In this document: positions 8,048 through 14,803 of the stretch, in pieces
How positions within the stretch are numbered: position 1 is the first letter of the stretch
How the letters are laid out: each line of letters opens with the position of its first letter
Notes under the pieces: model-generated
Database searches by the model: none
Told to the model about the DNA's origin: nothing
Seen by the model: the letters and a program-made list of their open reading frames with translations, nothing else
Assembly: GCA_900554925.1 (NCBI GenBank)
Contig: USJG01000028.1
Coordinates: 1 to 18,235 of the forward strand
Length of the DNA stretch: 18,235 bases
Source: an uncultured Lachnospiraceae bacterium
GTDB taxonomy: Bacteria; Bacillota; Clostridia; Lachnospirales; Lachnospiraceae
Direction of reading: 5' to 3'
Made by a program: the position numbers and the translations under genes

Positions 8048-8584
8048 CTATCTCAAGCGGTTACACTCATACTTTTCAAAGGTTAAAAGACAGGTACGCA
8101 GTTCTTCAAATCTCTCCTCCGTATCCCCTTCCCCTATTTCCAGATCAACCGCCATCGCCATGGTATTGATCATATCATCAGTAATGCGGTGATGAAGGGC
8201 TGAAAGTATATTAAGCCGCTCTTCATAACTTCCGGCATCCAAAAATTCCAGTACCAGCGGGTCTATATTTAATTCTTCCTTCTCTTCTTCTACTTTTTCA
8301 GTTACAGGATCCGGCTTTTCTTCTCTGGCTACTGGCACCTTAGCTTCAATCAGTTCCTGCTGAAGTTCAAAACGGAATTCAGCCTCCGACTCTGGATATT
8401 TCTCTTTATCTACCTTTTCCATAAACATGGAAAGGGGCCTTGCATAAACTGCATAGTCGCCATAAAGTGCCTGATAAACCACCAGCTTTTCTCCTGTTTC
8501 ACTATGCTCCGCCAACGTTACGATTCTGTAGAGATTTCCTTTAAAATGCCTGTAAATCTGTCCAGGCAATGGAATATTTGACAT
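8048..8584 (-). CDS. DUF1653-domain protein
   Basis: A 178-residue soluble protein. The first 65 residues or so are the DUF1653 domain (PGQIYRHFKGNLYRIVTLAEHSETGE, then VVYQALYGDYAVYARPLSMF), a small beta-rich domain of unknown function often found as a stand-alone protein. Here it is extended by an acidic, Glu/Lys-rich linker (about 66-125) and a helical C-terminal part ending in TFEKYECNRLR. GGGAGG precedes the ATG at a normal distance. A promoter lies just upstream (8647-8675). It is probably the first gene of a minus-strand transcript that runs into the 5'-nucleotidase. Confidence 0.85.
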   Translation of the reverse strand: MSNIPLPGQIYRHFKGNLYRIVTLAEHSETGEKLVVYQALYGDYAVYARPLSMFMEKVDKEKYPESEAEFRFELQQELIEAKVPVAREEKPDPVTEKVEEEKEELNIDPLVLEFLDAGSYEERLNILSALHHRITDDMINTMAMAVDLEIGEGDTEERFEELRTCLLTFEKYECNRLR

Positions 8585-8646
8585 AATTTCCTCCCATTCT
8601 TTGCATGGATATGCATATCTGTTTCTGGAATCACAAAACTATATCA

Positions 8647-8675
8647 ATTATAATCCCTTGTCCGGCAGTTGTCAT
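8647..8675 (-). promoter_or_regulatory. Promoter for the DUF1653 gene
   Basis: On the minus strand: ATGACA (8670-8675), 17-base spacer, TATAAT (8647-8652). It lies between the stop of the small membrane protein gene and the DUF1653 start. Confidence 0.55.
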
Positions 8676-8682
8676 TCATCTT

Positions 8683-9069
8683 TTACAAATCTGTTTCAAG
8701 AAATTCATGGCAAAAGCTGCAATTTTCTGCCGGGAATCCAATAGATTGACATTCCGCGACCAGCGCATTTTTCTGTTCATCACTTAAGCTTTCAATCCGC
8801 CGGTGATGGATCGTCACAGTATATTCCCTGGTACCATCCTCCTCAATCACTCTGTTCATGGTAACACCGCTGCTGCAATATCCCTTTTCCTCCAGCAGAT
8901 TTCTGATTTCCTGCACGTATTCCTGCTCTGCCATACGAAGATATTGTTCCCTGGCTCTGTCATCACCTTTATTCTGACCAATGACAGTGCCCGAAACAGA
9001 AAATGCTGTGATGAGCACCAATACAACTGTAACAATTGCTGTTATGGCAAATTCCTTCTTATTCTTCAT
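8683..9069 (-). CDS. Small membrane-anchored protein of unknown function
   Basis: A 128-residue protein with a lysine-rich N-terminus (MKNKKEF) followed by one hydrophobic segment at about residues 8-28, then a soluble part predicted to face outward. It has a Lys/Glu-rich helical stretch (EQYLRMAEQEYVQEIRNLLEE) and three cysteines at GYCSS and NCSFCHEF that could form disulfides (inference). I do not recognise a named family. The start at 9069 is set by GGAGG 7-8 bases upstream; in-frame codons up to 9162 would add an AT-rich, poorly coding extension. It sits 106 bases downstream of the HAD hydrolase gene and ends 98 bases before the DUF1653 start. Confidence 0.75.
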   Translation of the reverse strand: MKNKKEFAITAIVTVVLVLITAFSVSGTVIGQNKGDDRAREQYLRMAEQEYVQEIRNLLEEKGYCSSGVTMNRVIEEDGTREYTVTIHHRRIESLSDEQKNALVAECQSIGFPAENCSFCHEFLETDL

Positions 9070-9175
9070 AATTATCCCTCCTGCTTTAAGTACTTTGTTT
9101 CTATTTATAGTATAGAAAATGATATGTACCATAAACAGGACTCTGACAAAAAAAGAACCCATAAGCTGCGATTAC

Positions 9176-9931
9176 TCACAGGCTTACAGGCTCTAACACC
9201 TGGCTTATCTCTTCAAGCCTCCGGCAGCTTTGCGGAAGTTTGTCCGGCTCTTTGCCGGACTGGGGCGTAAACACATACATGCTGTCAATACCGTAATTGT
9301 CCGCTCCCAAAATGTCAGCCCTGTATTCATTTCCTACCATAACCGACTCTTCCTTTTTCAGTCCGTATTTTTGAAACAAAGAATCATAAAAATAAAAGGA
9401 GGGCTTCTTTATTCCCACATCAGAAGAATATAAAATACCGTCAAAGCACTGATAAATACCAAGCATTTTCATTTCCGGCTCCGTAAACATGCGCTGGGCG
9501 TTTGACAAAAGATATATCTTTTTCCCCGCTGTCTTTAATCGTGAAAGCAGCTCAGGCACACCATCAAACAGCCTGATATATTCCGTAGACAGGCTCCTGA
9601 ACACGATACCGGTTTGCGTAATCTGCCCCTTATTTGCTTTTATCCCCTTTTTCAGAAACAGCCTGCCAAATACCTGATCCAAAAGGATCTCTGTTTCTTC
9701 CCCGGCAAATTTCTCTTTTCCAAATTTTGCTCCTGCTCTGCGCAGAGCTCTGTCAAATTCTTCTTCTGCCAGATTTTTATATTGCTTTTTTAATTCGGAG
9801 GAAGTATACGCCGCTCCCATCATGGAATAAATGCCCGCCATATTTTTCCACAGGGACGCCTTGCTTTCGTTTGTATGAATATCCACCAATGTGCCATATA
9901 AATCAAAAATATAATTTCTGTAATCTGTCAT
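9176..9931 (-). CDS. HAD-family hydrolase
   Basis: A 251-residue cytoplasmic phosphatase-like enzyme of the haloacid dehalogenase superfamily. Motif I is FDLYGTLVD with nucleophile D10 and tyrosine instead of the second aspartate at position 12, a pattern common in the dehalogenase/YjjG-like branch. A helical cap occupies about 18-115. Motif II is LLSNAQ (S143), motif III the lysine in GIKKPS (175-176), and motif IV is VGNEYRADI with D206, where the usual GDS is GNE. The start is supported by AAAGGA about 10 bases upstream and by a good promoter at 9968-9997. The substrate is unknown; nucleotide or sugar phosphate are the usual choices. Confidence 0.9.
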   Translation of the reverse strand: MTDYRNYIFDLYGTLVDIHTNESKASLWKNMAGIYSMMGAAYTSSELKKQYKNLAEEEFDRALRRAGAKFGKEKFAGEETEILLDQVFGRLFLKKGIKANKGQITQTGIVFRSLSTEYIRLFDGVPELLSRLKTAGKKIYLLSNAQRMFTEPEMKMLGIYQCFDGILYSSDVGIKKPSFYFYDSLFQKYGLKKEESVMVGNEYRADILGADNYGIDSMYVFTPQSGKEPDKLPQSCRRLEEISQVLEPVSL

Positions 9932-9967
9932 ATTTAAGGTATCCTTTCAAATTTTTTCCGATTTCCC

Positions 9968-9997
9968 ATTATACCTCATATAAAGCTTAACAGGCAA
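9968..9997 (-). promoter_or_regulatory. Promoter for the HAD hydrolase gene
   Basis: On the minus strand: TTGCCT (9992-9997), 18-base spacer, TATAAT (9968-9973). It is divergent from the DUF362 promoter, about 40 bp away. Confidence 0.6.
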
Positions 9998-10034
9998 CTG
10001 CCGCTGTATTTTTATACGTTTCTTTTCTGTTTTG

Positions 10035-10043
10035 TGCTATAAT
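10035..10043 (+). promoter_or_regulatory. Extended -10 promoter for the DUF362/ferredoxin gene
   Basis: TGCTATAAT, a consensus -10 with TG extension, 37 bases upstream of the ATG at 10080; the -35 is weak. Transcription would begin near 10050, which excludes the longer reading frame starting at 10032. Confidence 0.6.
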
Positions 10044-10079
10044 AAGTTGAAATTTTTAAGCCACAGGAAAGGAACCGTT

Positions 10080-11195
10080 ATGATTCAAGCTTTGCATTAT
10101 GCACCCGAATATAAAGAAGAACTGATTTATTCCGCAATCTGCCGTTCCATGGAAGCTCTGGGCATCCATAAGGACATGCGCCCGGATTTAAAGGTGGTCA
10201 TAAAACCCAATTTGGTAATGGCAAAAAGTCCTGATTTTCCTGTTACCACCCATCCTCTTGTCATAAAGGCGACAGTCCGCTGGTTAAATGAGCATGGCGT
10301 CAGGAATATTACACTTGCCGAAAGCTCCGGCGGACTCTATAATGCGGAATACATGAAAAATGTTTACCATGTATGCGGTATGAAGCAGTTAGAGCCGGAG
10401 ACCACTCTGAATATGGACTTTTCTGCACGGACAGTCAACTGCCCTGCGGGATTTTCCAATCATTCCTTTCATATTATTACACCGATTCTGGAGGCAGACT
10501 ATATCATTAATATCTGTAAATTGAAAACCCATGCCATGACCGGATACTCCGGCGGCATTAAAAATTTATTCGGCACCATTCCCGGCCTTGAAAAACCACA
10601 GATGCATTACCGTTGGCCGGACATCGGGGGTTTTTCCCGTATGCTTCTTGAGCTTGCGCAGACAGTAAATCCTCAACTTACCATCATTGATGCCATTGAT
10701 GCCATGGAGGGAAACGGACCTACGGGAGGTACCTCACACCCCCTTCATATGCTTATGGCCGCCAGGGATTTCTATACCCAGGATTACTTTGCTGCCGGTC
10801 TTATGGGCCTTGATCCCATGAAAATAGAAATGATACGTCAGGCAGTGGAGGCCGGGCTTGCAAAGCCGGAGGAAATCCAGCTTGTAGGCGACCCTGTGCC
10901 CGATGGCCTTACCCCTTTTCAGGTACCGGACACAAAAAAGCTGGATTTCACCGGGGCAGTACCAGGCTTCTTAAAAAAGCCTGCGACACTTTTGCTTGGA
11001 CGGTTATTTAAATCCTATCCACAGCTTAATAAAGAGCTTTGCGTAGGGTGTGGTAAGTGCGCGGGAAGCTGCCCTGCACATATTATTAAAATCGAAAACA
11101 AAAAGGCAAAATTCAGGAAAAAAGGATGCATTTCCTGCTTCTGCTGTCAGGAAATGTGCCCCATGAAGGCAATTTCTGTTAAAAAAGCATTGTAA
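10080..11195 (+). CDS. DUF362 protein with C-terminal 2x[4Fe-4S] ferredoxin domain
   Basis: A 371-residue cytoplasmic protein. Residues about 35-260 are the DUF362 domain (KVVIKPNLVMAK, TLAESSGG, INICKLKTHAMTGYSGGIKNLFGTIPG, AIDAMEGNGPTGG). The C-terminus holds two clusters of the ferredoxin type: C321-x2-C324-x2-C327-x3-C331-P and C350-x2-C353-x2-C356-x3-C360-P. DUF362-ferredoxin proteins are common in anaerobes and are assumed to be electron-transfer or cofactor-related; the role of this one is unknown. AGGAAAGGA precedes the ATG. It is a single gene, divergent from the HAD gene, and its stop codon is only 21 bp from a palindromic repeat element that may act as its transcription end. Confidence 0.9.
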   Translation: MIQALHYAPEYKEELIYSAICRSMEALGIHKDMRPDLKVVIKPNLVMAKSPDFPVTTHPLVIKATVRWLNEHGVRNITLAESSGGLYNAEYMKNVYHVCGMKQLEPETTLNMDFSARTVNCPAGFSNHSFHIITPILEADYIINICKLKTHAMTGYSGGIKNLFGTIPGLEKPQMHYRWPDIGGFSRMLLELAQTVNPQLTIIDAIDAMEGNGPTGGTSHPLHMLMAARDFYTQDYFAAGLMGLDPMKIEMIRQAVEAGLAKPEEIQLVGDPVPDGLTPFQVPDTKKLDFTGAVPGFLKKPATLLLGRLFKSYPQLNKELCVGCGKCAGSCPAHIIKIENKKAKFRKKGCISCFCCQEMCPMKAISVKKAL

Positions 11196-11216
11196 ACTGG
11201 AACAACGTGTCGCAAG

Positions 11217-11522
11217 ATTCGGGTGTCAAAAGGTGCTTGGTAAATTTGGAATTAACAGATTGCCCAAAAGGAATTGCTAAGCTGTCATTGCGGAGGAAAA
11301 TGAGATTTTCTTAATGGTCTTATAAAGAGCAGCAATTTCGGGACATGGATGTTCCGAAAAGTCCGCTATGAGCCTGGATGGCGAATTGCGGATGGTTGCG
11401 TCCAATAAGACACTCCTCTTTAAGAACATTTAGAAAATCCATTTTCCGAAGTTGACAGCATGCAATTCCTTTTGTGCAATCTGCCAAGGGCACTTTCTAA
11501 AAACACCTTTTGACACCCGAAT
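11217..11522 (+). repeat. Complete palindromic MITE-like element with 19-bp terminal inverted repeats
   Basis: A 306-bp non-coding element occupying most of the gap between the DUF362 gene and copA. It starts with ATTCGGGTGTCAAAAGGTG (11217-11235) and ends with its exact complement (11504-11522). Inward of these, a 20-bp stretch differs between the arms, then the arms pair again almost perfectly (CAGATTGC, AAAAGGAATTGC and CTGTCA blocks, then AAAATG.GATTTTCT, TCTTA and AAAGAG blocks), so about 110 bp on each side is self-complementary. The central 70 bp or so contains a separate small hairpin, TCGGGACAT/ATGTTCCGA at 11338-11357. No transposase or ORF of meaning lies inside. No clear target-site duplication is visible. 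A partial copy occurs at 1-132 and a remnant at 14620-14667. Confidence 0.85.
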
Positions 11523-11532
11523 TCTATAAGAG

Positions 11533-11571
11533 AAAAAATTTCGGCTGGTCAGTTGTAATCCTGCCAGCCGA
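11533..11571 (-). terminator. Rho-independent terminator of the csoR-copA operon
   Basis: On the minus strand the stem TCGGCTGGCAG (11561-11571) pairs with 11541-11552 with one bulged base, and is followed by AATTTTTT (11533-11540). It begins 11 bases after the copA stop codon. Confidence 0.85.
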
Positions 11572-11582
11572 TTTCATATTTA

Positions 11583-11805
11583 TTATTTTATTTCTACTAC
11601 TTCATAGCCTGCATCTGTTACAGCCGCTTTCAGCACATCATCCGATACCTGGCTGTCAAGCACAATCTCTGCACTCTTGTTTTCAAGGCTCATGGTGACG
11701 CTTTTGACTCCTTCAATTTCTTCCAGTGCCTTCTGAACCCGTCCGGTACAGTGTTCGCACATCATTCCTTCAATCATCATTGTTTTGTTCATTTCTTTTT
11801 CCTCC
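11583..11805 (-). other. Possible internal start giving a free CopZ-like chaperone from the copA 3' end
   Basis: Inside copA, GGAGG (plus-strand 11801-11805) lies exactly 8 bases before an in-frame ATG whose A is at 11792. Translation from there would give a 69-residue protein beginning MNKTMMIEGMMCEHC, which is the size and fold of a stand-alone CopZ copper chaperone. This signal is stronger than that of the copA start itself. The GGAGG is also explained by Met-Glu-Glu codons in the linker, so it may be chance or the relic of an ancestral separate copZ gene. Confidence 0.35.
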
Positions 11806-14180
11806 ATTTTCTCATCTTTTTTATAAACATCTTTTTCATAAGCATGGGCCTTAAAATTGCGAAGCCGCAACGCATTTCCAACCACAAACAGACTGCTCAG
11901 GCTCATGGCCGCAGCCCCAAACATGGGATTTAAACGAATGCCAAATGCCGGATACCATACGCCTGCCGCAAGGGGAATCCCAATGGTATTGTAGAAAAAG
12001 GCCCAGAAAAGATTTTCTTTTATATTTTTAATAACAGCGCGGCTTAAGCGGATAGCAGTAATGGCATCTGTCAGCCTGTTCTTCATAAGAATAATGTCAG
12101 CACTGTCAATGGCTACGTCTGTTCCTGCTCCTATGGCAATACCTACATCTGCCGCCGCCAGTGCAGGCGCGTCATTAATGCCATCGCCTATCATGGCTAC
12201 TTTTTTGCCCTCGCCCTTAAGCTGCCTGATTACCTTTTCCTTATCCTCCGGCAAAACCTCAGCAATCACCTGATTGATACCCAGTTTCTTTTGTACTGCC
12301 CGGGCAGTCCGCTTATTATCTCCGGTTAACATAACTACATCTATATTCATATTATGGAGTTCTGTTATGGCTTTCTCTGAGGAAGCCTTTATTGTATCGG
12401 CCACTGCTATAACTGCAGAAAATGTCTTATCCCTGGCAAATAAAAGAGGCGTTTTCCCTTCTTCCGACATCTCTTCTGCTGCCTTTTTCTGCTCTTTTGT
12501 TAATTTAATGCCATTTTCCTCCATAAACTTAAGGTTGCCTGCAAAACATTTCTTTCCCTGACAGGTACCCATAACACCTTTGCCAAAGACAGCCTGAAAC
12601 TCCTCTGCCCTGGGAACAGAAATTCCTCTGATTTTGGCTTCCTCCACGATAGCCTCTGCAAGGGGATGTTCACTGGGCTTTTCGATGGCAGCTGCAAAAG
12701 CAATGATCTGATCAACGGTCAGTTCCTTTTCATACCCGAATATATCAGTTACTCTGGGCTTTCCTTCTGTAATTGTTCCTGTTTTATCAAGTACCACTGT
12801 GGTAATGTCTCTTGCAGACTGCAACGCATCTCCTGATTTGATCAGAATGCCGTTCTTTGCTCCTACCCCTGTTCCTACCATGATTGCTACCGGCGTAGCC
12901 AGTCCCAGGGCACAGGGGCAGGATATAACAAGTACCGCAATAGCTGATGATATGGCTGCCTCAAATCCACCGCCTGCCAGCATCCATACAATAAATGTTA
13001 TCAATGCAATTCCCATTACCACAGGAACAAAAATCCCTGCTATTTTGTCTGCTAATCTGGCAATAGGCGCTTTAGAAGATGAGGCTTCCTCTACCAGACG
13101 AATAATCTGAGACAGTGTGGTGTCCTCACCAACCTTCACAGCTTTGCATACTAACCGGCCGGCCTTATTCATGGTTGCCGATACCACTGCATCTCCTGCC
13201 TGCTTTTCCACGGGAATACTTTCGCCTGTAATCGCCGCCTCATTCACACTGGAAGTTCCTTCTATTACAATACCATCTACAGGAACAAGACTTCCCGGCT
13301 TAACTACAAACAGGTCATCCTTTTGAAGCTGCTGGGTGGGGATCTCTTTTTCCTCGCCATTTTCCATAAGCAGGATTGCAGTCTTTGGCGAAAGATCCAT
13401 CAGCTTTTCAATGGCTTCACTGGTTTTGCCTTTGGAACGAGTCTCCAGATATTTTCCCACTGTGATCAGGGCAAGGATCATTCCCGCAGATTCGAAATAC
13501 AGATCATGGGCGTATCTGCTCACCAGCGCATCATCTCCGTGTCCCAGTCCATATCCGATTCTGTAAATGGCAAATATCCCATACACAAGCGCCGCGCCCG
13601 AACCTATGGCAATTAAGCTGTCCATATTAGGACTTAAGTGAAACAGGGTTTTAAATCCGGTCTGATAATATTTACGGTTTACATAAATAATAGGTATTGT
13701 CAATAAAAATTGTGTGAAAGCATATGTCAAAGCATTTTCATTGCCATGAAACAGGTTTGTAAGCCATTCCGGCGGCGTGATATGAAGCCACATAAAGAAC
13801 ATATGATGCATGGAAACAAACATAAGAAGTATCATAAAGACAATAGAGATAATAAGTCTTGTTTTCATCTCTTTATTGGCTTTTTCCCCTTTTAGGGCTT
13901 CCCGGCCTTCCAAATCTCCTTTCCTATTGCCTCTTGCCATCACCTGATCTGGCTTAAAATGCTCCTCCTGCATCGGACTGGCCCCGTAACCAGCCTTTTC
14001 CACTGCTTCTATGATCCTGTCTTCACTGCAGATGGCCTCATCATAGGAAACCTGCATACTATTTGTAAGCAGGTTAACGGAAACCTCCTCTATGCCCTGT
14101 AGCTTCCGCACACTTTTTTCCACATGGGCGGAGCATGCTGAACACGTCATCCCTGTAACTGTAAATTTTTGTTTTTTCAT
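11583..14180 (-). CDS. copA: Cu(I)-exporting P1B-type ATPase with N-terminal and fused C-terminal CopZ-like metal-binding domains
   Basis: An 865-residue membrane pump that exports Cu(I) at the cost of ATP. Domain order: HMA domain with GMTCSAC (C13, C16); linker rich in Lys/Glu; eight membrane segments from about 108; actuator TGES at 318-321; transport-site CPC at 421-423 in SCPCALGLATP; phosphorylated D465 in DKTGT; HP motif at 505-506; TGDN and GDGINDAPAL hinge motifs. The last membrane pair has YN and MSLSS, the Cu(I)-specific P1B-1 signature. After an acidic/basic linker, residues 798-865 form a second HMA domain (GMMCEHC, C808 and C811) that looks like the chaperone CopZ. It lies 18 bases downstream of csoR. 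The start ATG has only a weak nearby SD; AGGAG overlaps the csoR stop, suggesting translational coupling. Cu specificity is by motif; Ag(I) is also likely. Confidence 0.96.
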   Translation of the reverse strand: MKKQKFTVTGMTCSACSAHVEKSVRKLQGIEEVSVNLLTNSMQVSYDEAICSEDRIIEAVEKAGYGASPMQEEHFKPDQVMARGNRKGDLEGREALKGEKANKEMKTRLIISIVFMILLMFVSMHHMFFMWLHITPPEWLTNLFHGNENALTYAFTQFLLTIPIIYVNRKYYQTGFKTLFHLSPNMDSLIAIGSGAALVYGIFAIYRIGYGLGHGDDALVSRYAHDLYFESAGMILALITVGKYLETRSKGKTSEAIEKLMDLSPKTAILLMENGEEKEIPTQQLQKDDLFVVKPGSLVPVDGIVIEGTSSVNEAAITGESIPVEKQAGDAVVSATMNKAGRLVCKAVKVGEDTTLSQIIRLVEEASSSKAPIARLADKIAGIFVPVVMGIALITFIVWMLAGGGFEAAISSAIAVLVISCPCALGLATPVAIMVGTGVGAKNGILIKSGDALQSARDITTVVLDKTGTITEGKPRVTDIFGYEKELTVDQIIAFAAAIEKPSEHPLAEAIVEEAKIRGISVPRAEEFQAVFGKGVMGTCQGKKCFAGNLKFMEENGIKLTKEQKKAAEEMSEEGKTPLLFARDKTFSAVIAVADTIKASSEKAITELHNMNIDVVMLTGDNKRTARAVQKKLGINQVIAEVLPEDKEKVIRQLKGEGKKVAMIGDGINDAPALAAADVGIAIGAGTDVAIDSADIILMKNRLTDAITAIRLSRAVIKNIKENLFWAFFYNTIGIPLAAGVWYPAFGIRLNPMFGAAAMSLSSLFVVGNALRLRNFKAHAYEKDVYKKDEKMEEKEMNKTMMIEGMMCEHCTGRVQKALEEIEGVKSVTMSLENKSAEIVLDSQVSDDVLKAAVTDAGYEVVEIK

Positions 14181-14198
14181 AACACTAATCTCTGACTC

Positions 14199-14528
14199 CT
14201 ATTTTAATTTTTTAACTAACTGAATGGCTTCCTCCATAATCTGTTCGTTACCGGCTCTGACTTCTTCTACCACACAGGTCTCCATGTGCTCTTTCAGAAC
14301 AATATATCCAAAACTTTGCAGTGCACTTTCTACTGCCGCTATCTGCGTCAGAATATCTCCGCAATATCTGTTTTCATCTAACATCCGGCTGATACCATTT
14401 AACTGGCCGATCATACGGCTCAATCGATTTTGAAGCTGCCTTTGCTGCTCCCTGCTTCTGGGGATATGCTTTGTATGGAAGCAATTACATTTGTTTTCAT
14501 CCTTTATATTATTTCCTGTCTGTGACAT
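14199..14528 (-). CDS. csoR: CsoR-type copper-sensing transcriptional repressor
   Basis: A 109-residue all-helical repressor that binds operator DNA until Cu(I) binds and releases it. The three Cu(I) ligands of CsoR are present: C56 (in NRYCGDIL), H81 and C85 (in LKEHMETC), with the adjacent Y55 and a C-terminal acidic region for allostery. An N-terminal extension contains C14, C16, H18 and H21, not part of the classical site. The start at 14528 is chosen because GAGG lies 8 bases upstream; ATG 14534 is too near that site and the GTG at 14561 lies within the operator. It is the first gene of the operon with copA and is flanked upstream by two ATACCC-N5-GGGTAT operators, which supports autoregulation. 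Confidence 0.93.
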   Translation of the reverse strand: MSQTGNNIKDENKCNCFHTKHIPRSREQQRQLQNRLSRMIGQLNGISRMLDENRYCGDILTQIAAVESALQSFGYIVLKEHMETCVVEEVRAGNEQIMEEAIQLVKKLK

Positions 14529-14547
14529 ATTCATTACCTCGTTTAAA

Positions 14548-14576
14548 ATTATATACCCCACCTGGGTATTTGTTTT
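14548..14576 (-). promoter_or_regulatory. Second CsoR operator within a possible second promoter
   Basis: ATACCC-N5-GGGTAT at 14553-14569 matches the known CsoR box type. On the minus strand it fills a 17-base spacer between AAAACA (14571-14576, poor -35) and TATAAT (14548-14553, consensus -10). It is either a weak tandem promoter or a downstream operator blocking the leader. Confidence 0.65.
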
Positions 14577-14582
14577 GATTAT

Positions 14583-14611
14583 AGAATATACCCCTGTAGG
14601 GTATTTGTCAA
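14583..14611 (-). promoter_or_regulatory. csoR-copA promoter with CsoR operator in the spacer
   Basis: On the minus strand: TTGACA (14606-14611), 17-base spacer, TATTCT (14583-14588). The inverted repeat ATACCC-CTGTA-GGGTAT (14588-14604) fills the spacer, so bound repressor would exclude RNA polymerase. The geometry strongly supports copper-inducible control. Confidence 0.88.
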
Positions 14612-14619
14612 GTAAGGAG

Positions 14620-14667
14620 TTTGGAATCTGCAGATTCCAAATTTACCAAGCACCTTTTGACTCCCGA
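14620..14667 (-). repeat. Remnant of one end of the MITE-like element
   Basis: Positions 14625-14667 match the complement of the left end of the 11217-11522 element: AATCTG-N3-ATTCC followed by AAATTTACCAAGCACC and TTTTGAC, then CTCCCGAA with one change. The inner edge is a 22-bp perfect palindrome (14620-14641, half-site TTTGGAATCTG). The rest of the element is missing. It lies just upstream of the csoR promoter in inverted orientation. Confidence 0.8.
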
Positions 14668-14679
14668 AACCTGTTATAC

Positions 14680-14716
14680 AAAAACTGCTACCAGCCATTT
14701 ATTGCTGATAGCAGTT
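14680..14716 (-). terminator. Terminator downstream of the coiled-coil protein gene
   Basis: On the minus strand a 13-bp stem (14704-14716 with 14683-14695, one G-T pair) with an 8-base loop is followed by TTTTTG. It lies about 90 bases after the stop codon of the gene. Confidence 0.7.
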
Positions 14717-14803
14717 ACCCTTCTCTCTTTTTCATAATACACCTTTCATCTGTCAGGCTATGCTTAAGCCTGTAAGATGCTTTTACTATTTCCTTTTTTG
14801 AAT

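Noticed and set aside
11217..11522. Short reading frames in the repeat element as genes
   Set aside because: The GGAGGAAAATG at 11291 opens only a 4-codon frame, and no other frame has a start with SD; the element is non-coding.
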